Shown here: piece after piece, positions 23,432 through 35,200 of the stretch
How the letters are laid out: every line of letters begins with the position of its first letter
Numbering within the stretch: the stretch's first letter is position 1
NCBI GenBank assembly: GCA_018268715.1
Contig: JAFDVZ010000007.1
Location: 790,106 to 854,105 of the forward strand
Source: Acidobacteriota bacterium
Lineage (GTDB): Bacteria > Acidobacteriota > Terriglobia > Bryobacterales > Bryobacteraceae
Length of the DNA stretch: 64,000 nucleotides
Reading direction: 5' to 3'
The notes under the pieces: generated by a model
What the model was told of the DNA's origin: nothing
Database searches by the model: none
The model's input: only the letters and a program-made list of their open reading frames with translations
Position numbers and translations under genes: made by a program

Positions 23432-25270
23432 ATGTTCAACCCCGTTCGAGGTTCCGCACGCGAAACGATCCGTTTCGAGGACGCGAAAAGCGTCTCCACC
23501 GTCATCGCCGACAACCGGCTGAAGCGCCCGCTCTACTTCGACGGACGCTTCCTCACCGCCCGCGACATGACGCGCGAACAGACCTACTTCCTGGCGCGCC
23601 AGGCCGATCTCGGAAAAGCGGGCGGCGCGGGCGTCGTCGCGGGCCTGAACGTCACTCAAGGCGCCGGCCAGGCGACCATCGGCATCTCGCGAGGGCAGGG
23701 CGTCACCGCCGAAGGCGAACTCGTCGTGCTCACCCAGGCCGCCTCCATCGACCTTTCGGACGCCGCCGAACTCCAGCGCCTCAACGCCGCCTTCGGCCTG
23801 CTCCGCATCCCCAACGAACCGCTGCGCACGCGTTCCGGCGTCTTCATCGTCGGCCTGCGGCCGGTGGAGTTCTCGGCCAATCCCATTGCGTCCTACCCCA
23901 CCACGCTCAGCGATCGCCGCAGCCTCCAGGACGGCGACATCATCGAAGGCGCGGCCATCACGCTCGTGCCCTACGACGACGGCGGCGCGCGCACTGATTA
24001 CGATACCCGCCGCTCCATCATCGCCCGTTCGATCTTCACCGAAGGCGTCACCAAGGGCATCCCCAGCGGACTGCTGCCGCTTGCCATGATCGCGCTCGAC
24101 CGCGCCATCCTACAGTGGGTCGACACGAACATGGTGCGCCGCGAGATCGGCGCGGAGCACGGCAACATCCTCGGTCTGGGTTTCGCGCCCCGGGCCCTGC
24201 GCGAAGCGCACCTCATGCAGTACCTGGAACAGTTCCAGGAAGTGCTCGACCAGCGCGCGCACTCAGGCGCCGGCCAGCGCTTCGCCGCCACGGACCATTT
24301 CCGCGCCCTGCCCTCGGCCGGACTCATGCCCTCGGCCGCCATCAACTCCGTCGACTTCACGCAGATCTACTTCCCCCCGCAGGTTCGCGTCGACCTCTCC
24401 ATCGTTCCGCGCGACGAAGTCCCCGCCCTCCTCGAAGAGAGCCTGGAGATGCCGCCCATCGATCTCGAAGCGGACGGCGCCGATCTCGAATCGACGTCCA
24501 TCCTGGCCCTTGTGCCCGTGGAGCGCGGCGATCTCGTCGCCCTGCGCAGCCAACTCACCGACATGACCCGCGCCATCCGCACCGCCGTCCCCGGCCTGGT
24601 GGCGCAGCGCAGCCCGCTCGAATCCCTGCGCCTGCTCCGCGTCGCTCGCCCGACGGCGCCGGTCCCACCGCCCACCACGGTAGCCGACGGCGCCTGGCGC
24701 AACCTGCTGGCGCGCACGCCGCTGCTGTGGTACGCCCGCCGCCGCAACCTGAACGTCCGCCTGGACGCCGCCGGATTCGCCTCCACGGTCGCGCTCGACG
24801 ACACGGAGTTGAAGAATCGCGTGAATGCGGCGGGTTGGGCCGCGCAGTTCGCCACGCTACAAGCGAAACTTGGCGCGGCCACGTTTTCAGGCGTAGCGGA
24901 GACAGCCCCGCTGCTGGCCCGATTCTCGCTGTTGCCGCTGGTGCTGGGCGCCGTCATCGCCGACCTGAACGCGCTCGCGAAGCTCGACCTCGCGCCCGTC
25001 CGCGCGGTCGCCAAGACCTACAAGGATAAATCGCTCGGCAACGGCGTCGTCCGCATCGAAGCGCTCAACGGCGACATGAAACTGGCCGCCGTGCGCACGG
25101 TGCTGGTGGCGTCGCACCGCGTCGTGCAACTCGACACGCTGGGCCGCAAGCTGACCGACGCGGCGCTGGCCGCCCTGCTCGTGAACCTGGCCACGATCGC
25201 CAAGGCGGGCGCGGCCGACGCTCCGCAGAAGGTCGCCGCCGCCATCGACGCGGCCCTCAAGAACGCCTGA
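23432..25270 (+). CDS. eCIS-associated paralogue family member 2 (medium)
   Basis: 612 aa, ATG chosen with AAGGAGTGA upstream. Module shared with the flanking genes: RPLYFDGRFLTARDMTREQT (about residues 32-51), GVVAGLNVTQG, then GISRGQGVTAEGELVVLTQ. Then come a helical region (EAHLMQYLEQFQEVLDQRAH, about 255-274) and a segment FTQIYFPPQVRVDLSIVPRDE. The C-terminal half is Ala/Leu-rich and probably alpha-helical (TLQAKLGAATFSGVAETAPL). There is no enzyme motif. Ends 13 bases before the third paralogue. Function unknown; increasing length from member 1 to 3 suggests stepwise domain addition. Confidence 0.72.
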   Translation: MFNPVRGSARETIRFEDAKSVSTVIADNRLKRPLYFDGRFLTARDMTREQTYFLARQADLGKAGGAGVVAGLNVTQGAGQATIGISRGQGVTAEGELVVLTQAASIDLSDAAELQRLNAAFGLLRIPNEPLRTRSGVFIVGLRPVEFSANPIASYPTTLSDRRSLQDGDIIEGAAITLVPYDDGGARTDYDTRRSIIARSIFTEGVTKGIPSGLLPLAMIALDRAILQWVDTNMVRREIGAEHGNILGLGFAPRALREAHLMQYLEQFQEVLDQRAHSGAGQRFAATDHFRALPSAGLMPSAAINSVDFTQIYFPPQVRVDLSIVPRDEVPALLEESLEMPPIDLEADGADLESTSILALVPVERGDLVALRSQLTDMTRAIRTAVPGLVAQRSPLESLRLLRVARPTAPVPPPTTVADGAWRNLLARTPLLWYARRRNLNVRLDAAGFASTVALDDTELKNRVNAAGWAAQFATLQAKLGAATFSGVAETAPLLARFSLLPLVLGAVIADLNALAKLDLAPVRAVAKTYKDKSLGNGVVRIEALNGDMKLAAVRTVLVASHRVVQLDTLGRKLTDAALAALLVNLATIAKAGAADAPQKVAAAIDAALKNA

Positions 25271-25283
25271 AGGAGGCCAGCGC

Positions 25284-28200
25284 ATGCAGGTGAAACCCAT
25301 CCTCCAACCGAACGCGGGCGAGCGCGTAGCCGGTTCCTCGCCACTGCTCGCCAGCCGCGTCGAGGACTGGAACCGCCGCCTGAATCTCTTCTCCGGGCGC
25401 ACGCTCTCCGACCTCGCGCTCACCGCGGAGCAGGAAGGCCGCGCGGGCCGTCTCGCCCTACGCGGCCAGGCGTTCTCGCCGGGCATCGTCAGCGGTCTCG
25501 AAGTGGCGAAATCCGGCCCTCTCTCCATCACCCTGTCAGCCGGTCTCGGCTTCACGGCGTCGGGCGAAGAGATCTACCTTCCCACGCCCGCCGCCATCAA
25601 CCTGAACGAAGCGCGCGTAGTGCTGAACGGCGTGCTCGACGACACGTTGGGCAATTTCATCAAGGCCGCGAAGCCCCTGCCTAGCGCCGCCATTCTGGTG
25701 TTACAGCCCGTCACCGTCCAGGCCATCGGCAATCCGGACCCCGCCGATCCCTGCGAAGCCGACCCGTCGAGCGACCCCTTCGACGACCAGCAACTGGTGG
25801 ACGCCTGCCGCCTGCTCCTGGTGGCCTGGCCCGCCACGTTGGGCCCCATCCCCGCGCATCGCAAGGTGTGGCGCAACCGCCTTGCCTGGACCCTGTTCAA
25901 CACCGAAGAAGCCCTGGCCGCCGATCAGCCGCCCGTCTGGGCCGAATCCGGCCTGCCCATCGCGCTCGCCGGCTTCGACCCAGCCACCGGCGGCGGCCTG
26001 ACCCTCTCCTTCCTCGACCGTCACGCCGTCGCGCGCGATGGCGGCAAGCCGCGCCGCCGCATCGGCAAGCTCGGCCCATCGATTCTGTGGCAGGCGCGGC
26101 TCCAACAATTCGAAGCGCAATTGTTCGAGCAATCCGCCCCGTCGGAAATCCTCTCGCAGCAGTTCGTCCGCATCCCGCCGGCCGGCGTGCTTCCACGGGA
26201 CGCCGTCGATCTGCAGACCGGCCCCGGCATCGGCTCCCGCGTCGGCGCGACGAACTTCTTCCCGGGCGCCTACCGGATCCACGCCGCGCCCGTGGCTCTT
26301 GAACAGCTCGACGCCGTAATCCAGGCGTCGGCGGGCCTCGCGCCCTATCACCTCGTCAAGGCCGACGAAGTGAACCTGCTCGTTCCCGTTCCCCAACAGT
26401 GGTTTGAGCCCGACCTGCTCGACATCGAACAACCCAGCCCCGAATTTGCCGAAGAACTCGCCCGCTCCCGCCAGATCCGCGGCATCTGGCTCTCCCGTCG
26501 CGGAGCGGTCCGCGCCGCCGCCTCGGCTCTGGCGGCCGGCGTCACCGGCACGGCGCTGAGCTTCCCCGATCCCGACCCGGACGCCGTCGACTCGCCCGAA
26601 AACCCGGCCAACACCCAGACCGATACAACGCTCGGCATCGCCGAATTCGCCACCGCCGAGGACACGTTCACCGTCGCCAACGGAATCCCCGGTCCGCTCG
26701 CCGCCCTCCGCCAGGAGCTCCTGCAAATGCCCGGCGTGCAGAACGAACAGGTGAACACGCTCCCGCTCGACGACCTGATTGCCCGCCTGGAGCGCCGCGC
26801 CAACAACACCGACAACCGGATCGACCTCGGCTACCTGCGCGCGCAGACCGGCATCTACCGCATCCGCCAGTTGATCCTCGACAAATCGACGGCCACGCGC
26901 CTGGCCGCCTCTCCGGTGCTCGCCGAAATCGCCCAGGGCGCAAGCGCCATCGCCACGCGCGACAACCTGCTCAACTACGTCGCCGGCAAGAGCACGCAGC
27001 AAACCCCGGCCAACGTCACCGCGCCGGCGGACATCGTGAAGGGTTCGCCGAAGCGCACCCAGCCGGGCGACGTCTCCGTCCCCTCCGGCCGAGGCCGCCA
27101 GGCCGAACTGCTGGCCGTCCGCGACTTCTCGCCGATCTCGTTCGACATCGCCTCCACGCCCGTCGACGCCACCCTCTTCGCGAAGAAATCGTCGAGCGCT
27201 GAACGCACCCTGGCGCAGCTCGCCTCCCCACCGCAGCAGGTCCAGCAGCAGGCGCCCGTCTCCGGCGCCGTGACCGACGTGCGCACCCTCAGCGTGGCCA
27301 AGCGCCTCGACATCTCTCCCTCGATCGAAGCGCGCAACTACGCCGTCGCCGACAAATATCAGGCCATCACCGCCTTCCTCACGCCCGACCAGACAGAAAC
27401 GGTATCGGTGGCCGACTTCAAGATCCCTGGTTTCCGCGTCGAACGCGACGACGTCACCCTCAACTTCGACCCGAAGGTGATCACCAACGACCGCCTCATC
27501 CAACTCCTCAACGGCGACCACGACGCGCCCCCCGACAACGCCGACGAAGGCGGCTTCTTCTCCGCCGCCATCCGCGCCATGGAGCATTCGGTTCACATCT
27601 ACACGCTGGTGGAGAGCCGCATCCGCACCTACCGCCGGGCCATCGAACGTTGCCGCGACGTCCGCCAGGACCTGCTCGACCTGCTCGCCGCCGCCCGAAA
27701 GCGCCTCCAGGCGATCGACAACGAACTCGCCGAAACCCGCCACGACATCACCGTGGCCAAGGCCCTGTTCGCCGAAGAGCAGGCCCGCGTGGACTCGGTG
27801 AACGCCCGCCGTGACACGATCATCGCCACCACGGTCACGTTCCTCGCCTACCACCGCCCGCGCTTTGCCTCGCTCAGCCCCATCGACGACGAATCGTGGA
27901 TCCCGCCCGCGCGCTCGCTCGACCCTGGCGACACAGCGGCGGTCATCCCCGCCTGCTTCGATGAAGAATCGGAGGAGCCCGACGAGCTGCGCACGATGGT
28001 GAACCTGCTGCGCGACGCCCCGGTGCGCTGGTTCTCCGAACCGCCCGTGCTGCTCGACCGCATCGACCGCATCCAGCACCTGTCGGCCGTCATCACCCAC
28101 GCCCGCAACCGCGCCAGCTTCCAACTCGCGCTGCCTGCGCCGCAGGTGGCGGTCCGCGCCGGCGCCCTGCAGCCCGCCATCTCGAGCATCCTCGGCGCGC

Positions 28201-28925
28201 ACGCCGATATCGCCACGCAAGCCCGCATCGCCACCGCCAATCTCGACCTCGCCGCCGCCACCGCCGGCGCCTGGACCGACCTCCGCGCCCGCGCCCCCGA
28301 AATCGTCTCGCTCGGCGACCTGATCGACTTCCCCGACATCCGCGCCGAAGTGAACCGCCTGGCCGCGTCCTCGCTCAAGGACATCCACGGCGTTGCGTCG
28401 TGCCTCTACGCCCACTTCGCCGCCGTACAGCCGGCCGTGCGCCTGGCCTGGGCCGAAGGTCTCAGCCAGTTCGACGGCCCCGTGGACCTGCGCCAACTCA
28501 CCAACCTGCCCCGCTGGAACGAGGTCCCCCACCTCGACGCGAAGCATCTGCAAGCCATGGCGGACTGGCTGTTCCAACGCATCCACACAAATCAAACCGA
28601 CGCGCTGACCTTCTTCAACAGCCTGATCCGCGTCTGCGTCCTGCTGGCCAGCCACTCACCCGTCAACCAGTTGGTGAACGGCGCGCTGGCCCGCCCCGCA
28701 CCCGTCGTCCCCGGCGGCATCCTGCAAGTGAACGTCGACCATCTCCAAGTCGCCGTGGGCATGGCCGCGATTCTCTATCAGGGAACGGAGGTCGTGGGCC
28801 GAGCCGTCGTGGACAACGTCGGAACCGGCCAGGCCGCGGTGCGCATCGTCACGGCGGCCGCCAGAAACGTGACCCTCACCCAGGGCGCGCGCGTGCAATT
28901 CGCCGCCGCCAAGGCCTTCGCATGA
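25284..28925 (+). CDS. eCIS-associated paralogue family member 3 (long)
   Basis: 1213 aa. The N-terminal module is again present (RLNLFSGRTLSDLALTAEQE, GIVSGLEVAKSG, SAGLGFTASGEEIYLPTP). The middle is beta- and helix-mixed; around residues 778-850 a strongly charged helical stretch (RIRTYRRAIERCRDVRQDLL, then LAAARKRLQAIDNELAET) looks like a coiled coil. The C-terminus (residues about 1150-1213) is beta-rich (NVTLTQGARVQFAAAKAF). No signal peptide, membrane segment or enzyme motif. Size and coiled coil would suit a fibre or long spacer protein of the baseplate; that is inference. Stop overlaps the next ATG. Confidence 0.72.
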   Translation: MQVKPILQPNAGERVAGSSPLLASRVEDWNRRLNLFSGRTLSDLALTAEQEGRAGRLALRGQAFSPGIVSGLEVAKSGPLSITLSAGLGFTASGEEIYLPTPAAINLNEARVVLNGVLDDTLGNFIKAAKPLPSAAILVLQPVTVQAIGNPDPADPCEADPSSDPFDDQQLVDACRLLLVAWPATLGPIPAHRKVWRNRLAWTLFNTEEALAADQPPVWAESGLPIALAGFDPATGGGLTLSFLDRHAVARDGGKPRRRIGKLGPSILWQARLQQFEAQLFEQSAPSEILSQQFVRIPPAGVLPRDAVDLQTGPGIGSRVGATNFFPGAYRIHAAPVALEQLDAVIQASAGLAPYHLVKADEVNLLVPVPQQWFEPDLLDIEQPSPEFAEELARSRQIRGIWLSRRGAVRAAASALAAGVTGTALSFPDPDPDAVDSPENPANTQTDTTLGIAEFATAEDTFTVANGIPGPLAALRQELLQMPGVQNEQVNTLPLDDLIARLERRANNTDNRIDLGYLRAQTGIYRIRQLILDKSTATRLAASPVLAEIAQGASAIATRDNLLNYVAGKSTQQTPANVTAPADIVKGSPKRTQPGDVSVPSGRGRQAELLAVRDFSPISFDIASTPVDATLFAKKSSSAERTLAQLASPPQQVQQQAPVSGAVTDVRTLSVAKRLDISPSIEARNYAVADKYQAITAFLTPDQTETVSVADFKIPGFRVERDDVTLNFDPKVITNDRLIQLLNGDHDAPPDNADEGGFFSAAIRAMEHSVHIYTLVESRIRTYRRAIERCRDVRQDLLDLLAAARKRLQAIDNELAETRHDITVAKALFAEEQARVDSVNARRDTIIATTVTFLAYHRPRFASLSPIDDESWIPPARSLDPGDTAAVIPACFDEESEEPDELRTMVNLLRDAPVRWFSEPPVLLDRIDRIQHLSAVITHARNRASFQLALPAPQVAVRAGALQPAISSILGAHADIATQARIATANLDLAAATAGAWTDLRARAPEIVSLGDLIDFPDIRAEVNRLAASSLKDIHGVASCLYAHFAAVQPAVRLAWAEGLSQFDGPVDLRQLTNLPRWNEVPHLDAKHLQAMADWLFQRIHTNQTDALTFFNSLIRVCVLLASHSPVNQLVNGALARPAPVVPGGILQVNVDHLQVAVGMAAILYQGTEVVGRAVVDNVGTGQAAVRIVTAAARNVTLTQGARVQFAAAKAFA

Positions 28926-30351
28926 TCGAGCGCCGCGTGCGCAAACTGAAACTCCGCGCCCCCCAGGACGCGCTGGTCCGCCGCGGCGCCATCCTGGTGG
29001 AGGACGCGCTGCACACCGCGTCGATGCCCTTCGCAGAAGGCGGCCGCCGCTGGTTCGTGCGCAAGCTGAACATCGGCCGCATCCGAGGCAGCCAGAGCCC
29101 CGCCTCCATCGCCCTGCGCATCGAACAGCGGATGCGCCTGCTGCCCGCCATCGCGATTCCCGCCGAAAGCGAGGGCGCAGCCGATGCGCCCGCCGTCTAT
29201 TTTGAAAGCGCCGCGGACCCGTACATCGCGCTCGCCATCCGCATCTGCCGGGGCGAAACGCCCGTCGAATGGTATTGGCCGCTGGCCGTCCCCGGCTGGA
29301 CGCCATCGCTCGATCGCAAACAGGCGATCCGCGCAATCCTCGCGCGCGCCATCGAAACGGAAGCCGGCCCGGTAACCGTGGCGCTCGTAGTGGATGCGCT
29401 GGTGTGCCGTACGCTCGAACAGCCGTTCATCGAGGCGCTCGAACCACAGGACGGCCCCGCATTGTTGCAGGCCTCGGGCTGGGCGCCGATCCAAGCCGAA
29501 GCCCCGCCGCCGCACCCCGAGCCCTCCGCCCCGTCTATCCCAATCCGCTGGACCCAGGCCCTCGCCGCCGCCATCCGCCAGTGGAGCCCGACGGACCATC
29601 GAACAACGTGGTTCGCGGCGCAGCCGCTGATCGTACGCCGCCCCGCATCGATGCTGGACACGCGTCTCCCATCGAGCGCCGCCGCCCTCATCCGCTCGAT
29701 CGTCGCCGCCACGCCGCCGCCCGCCGCAGCGCCGCTAACGCCCAAGCCACGCCTGATCTCGAACCCTCCGCCGGACCCGCCAGCGCCCACCGCCGCCGAT
29801 TCCCCTACGCCAACTGAACCAGCCCGCCCCGAACCAGCGGCCCAGTCCATTGCCCCCGCGGCGCGAGACACGACCATCGAACCACCGCCCCGCCCAACTT
29901 CCGACACCCTCTCCACAGGCTTCGCGGGACTCTTCTTCGTCATCCCGATCCTGGCCCGCCTGGGCATGGAGCAGGCGCTCGCCGCAACGCCCGCGTGGAT
30001 CGAAGCGCACCTCCCCTACGCCATCCTGCGAGCCATCGCCCTCAAGCTCAAGGCGCAGGACGACGAGCCCGTCCTGGCCGCCATGCCGGAAGCCGACCCC
30101 AACCATCCGGAAGTGCGCCCCTGGATCCGCGACATCCGCCGCTATTCCCGCAAGCAGGCGCAGATCGGCCTCTACAACCTGGTGCGCCGCCGAGGCCGCA
30201 TCCACCACTCGCCCACCCACATCGACCTGTTCTTCGACCTCACCGGCGCCGACATTCGCATCCGTCGCGAGGGCCTGGACATCGACCCCGGCTGGGTCCC
30301 CTGGCTCGGCAAGGCCATCCACTTCCATTACGGCGACGAGGCCCCCACGCC

Positions 30352-30355
<4 letters not shown>
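28922..30355 (+). CDS. Possible CIS tape-measure-like protein
   Basis: 477 aa, overlapping both neighbours (ATGA). The N-terminal 55 residues (RRVRKLKLRAPQDALVRRGA ... RRWFVRKLNIGRI) have alternating basic and hydrophobic residues, as in the N-terminal segment of eCIS tape-measure-type proteins. A long Pro/Ala-rich linker (about residues 190-330; ATPPPAAAPLTP and PPPDPPAPTAAD) separates it from GFAGLFFVIPILARLGMEQA (333-352). That stretch recalls the family's AGLxLLxPxLxRL motif. The C-terminus (RIHHSPTHIDLFFDLTGADI) is a compact domain. If the assignment is right, this would be an unusually short or split length-determining protein. I am not sure of the family. Confidence 0.6.
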
Positions 30356-32223
<1,868 letters not shown>

Positions 32224-32229
32224 GCCGCC

Positions 32230-35200
32230 ATGGCAGGACCGACGGTAGCCGAACCCCGCGCCAAGCGTGCCCCCCAGCACCCTGCCGCGCCCGGCCGCAA
32301 ACCGCCGGCCCACGGCCACCCCGGCGCCGCCGCGGGCATGCCGGCCTTCCTCAAGAAGTCCGACGCCGACCGCAAGCCGCCATCCGCCGCCGCGGTCGTC
32401 ACCACGGCCAAGCCCGCCGCCGCGGCGAAAGCGCAGCCGAAACGTCCCGCCACCGCCGCCGAACAAACAGGAGGCGCCAAGGCCAAGGCCGGCCCCAAAG
32501 CGAAATCCGACGCCAAGACAGCCTCCCCGGCGCCCGAACCCGCCCCCGCCGCCCAACCGCAAGCCGATCCCGGACTCTCCGAACTAGACCGCGAAGCCGC
32601 CATCCCCGTCGCAAAACCCACCCTCGACCGCCAGTCCATCGGCGCCGATTGGCAAGCCCCGGATTCCCTCCCCACCGACCTGGTCCCCAAGAAGACCACC
32701 CCCAAGCCCTCGGCGCCTCCGCAGCCCGGCGCCGCCGTCGACCCCGACCCTTCCATCGACCGCGACGCCATCCGCGAAGCCCAGCGCGCCTACTACGACC
32801 TGGCCCGCGACACGCGCCAACTGGAAGCTTCGTTCGCCACCCGCGCCAACGCCCTGGCCGCCGAGATGGCCCAGACTTACGACAGCGAAGCCGAGGCCTT
32901 GCTCGAAACGCACGAGCGCGATCTCCAATCCGTGGACGGCGCCGCCCGCGACGCCACCGACGCCGTCGGCAACGCCGCCTTCGCCGCCCAAGCCTCCCTT
33001 GACGCATCCTCGGCGGCCGCCCTCCAGGCCATTGAAGCCGCCGGCCGCAGCGCCTACGGTCTGATCGCCGCCGACGACACAACCGCCGCCGGCCGCATTG
33101 CGGAAGTCGTTTCGACGCTGGTCAGCGGCCACCTGGGCGCCTTCAACGGCAAAATTGCGGAACTCACCACCGCTAGCGACAAAGCCACCCAGGCGCTCAA
33201 CGACTGGCGCGACAACGCCAAGACCAACTACCCCACCAACGCGCCCGACGCCCTTCAAAACGCCAAGTACGAGGCGGTGCAGTTGAAGGTCCCGAAGATG
33301 GCCGAAACCGGCCTCACCGGCCTTCAGAAGCGTGTCGACCGCCAGAAGGAGGAGTGGGGCAAGAAGCGCGACTCCACCGTTTGCAGCCTCTCCTGCAGCT
33401 ACCGCGGCGCGCTCGACGCCGAACGCGTCCGCACCAACACGCAGGGCCGCCAATCGGTCGCCGCCGCCCTCACCCGCGCCCGCCGCTCCCTGCGCGAGCA
33501 GACGCAATCGGGAACCACCGCCATCGCCGGACTCCGCGCCAGTTTCGAGTCCCAGATCCGCGCCCAGCACCGTTCCATCCGCAGCCGCCTGGTCAGCCAG
33601 GCCCGAGCCGCCGTCGCCGGACTCCAGCGCGAAGCCCAACGCGCCATCGGCGGCGTCGAAAGCTCCACCCGGGCCGCCCTGCCCAGCTACTGGCGCTCCG
33701 CCCAAAGCCTCGAAAAGGCCCTGCGAGACGCCGCCGCCAATGGCCCCCAGGCGCTCGCGGACGCCGCCCGCCGCGTCCCCGCGGGCATCCTTGAAGGAAC
33801 GCGCCGCGCCGCCAGCCAGGTGGACGCCCGCCTCGACGAAAATAAATCGCGCCTCGCCGGAACTCTGGCGGGCCAGCGCGAGACATTCCTGGCTCGCAAC
33901 ACCGAACAGACACTCGCCTACCAGGCCGCCCTCGGCGCGCTCGACACCCAGTCCTCCACGCAATTCGACGAGTCCGTGGGCCGCTTCGCCGAAGCCTTCG
34001 GTGGACTCGCCGCCACCGTATCGAAGGCGGCCGAAAGCTGGAGCCAGCCTCTTGCCAAGCGCATGGCCGCCTTCATCGCAAAGAAAAGCGGAGAAGCGCA
34101 GGAAGCGCTCACCAGCCTGCTCACCGGCGCGGAGCCCAAGAAAGGCGGCGGCGATACCGCGAAGGGCGACGGCGCCGCGCAACCCTCCTGCGGCGAATGC
34201 GACAGCGCGGCCGGCAAATCGGGCGCCGCGCCCGCCGCCACAGGCTCCGGCGAAGGCGGAGGCGGAGGCGCTCCGAAGGGCCTCACCGCCCAAGCCGCCG
34301 AAGAAGTCGCCTTCTGCAAGGAACGCGCCGATCCCGGCAAGCTCTTCAAGCCCCAGGTCACCGAAATCGGCTCTGGCATCCAGACCAAGCTCGACCAGAA
34401 GGCCGTCAACATCACCCAGAAGTTCGCCGGCGGCTTCGCGGGCACCGTCGACGAGGAAGGCGTCATCGCCCAACTCCGCGGCCTCACCAAACTGAAAGCG
34501 ATCGCGCTCGACACCGTCGTTTATCCTCGCCGCACCCGGTCCGCCTCGCTCGACTCCGACCTCCGTAAGTACCTGGGCGCCGGCAGCACCGACTACGCCG
34601 CCGCCAGCGCCTACCTGAGCGGCAACCCCCGCGAAGGCGCCCGCATCGAACTCCAGGACTCGGTCGGTTTCTTTAACGACGACGAAGCCCGCATCGAGGC
34701 CACCCTCCGCGCCCTCTCCCCCGACGACCTGAAGTCGCTCGCTGCCGACCCCGCCATCAGGGACGACGTTGGCGACGCCCTCGGCGGGACCGACAAGGAG
34801 GTGTTCGACGCCCTCCTCGCCGGCGACCACGCCAAGGCCGACGCGCTCCGCATGCGCGACAAAATCGACGAGGCCCGCGTCGACGGCAACGCCGACGCCG
34901 TCCACCAGGCCATCGAAGAGTACACCGCCGCTCCCGGCGAAGACGACTGGCGCTCCACCCAGGAGATGACCGCCGACCAGCGCCGCGAAGCCGTCGTGAA
35001 AGCGCTCGGCGGCGTCATCCGCGAAGAGCAGGCCAAGCACGGCGGCCCCGTACCCGAGATGAGTGACCAGGACCGCGCCATCGCCTACGTCACCCGCGAC
35101 ATAGAGGTCTACGTCGGCGAAGGCGAGACGGTGACCCGCTCCATCACCGGCGCCAACAAGGACCTCGCCGTGGCCCTCCTCCAGCACGGCGAAAACAGCG

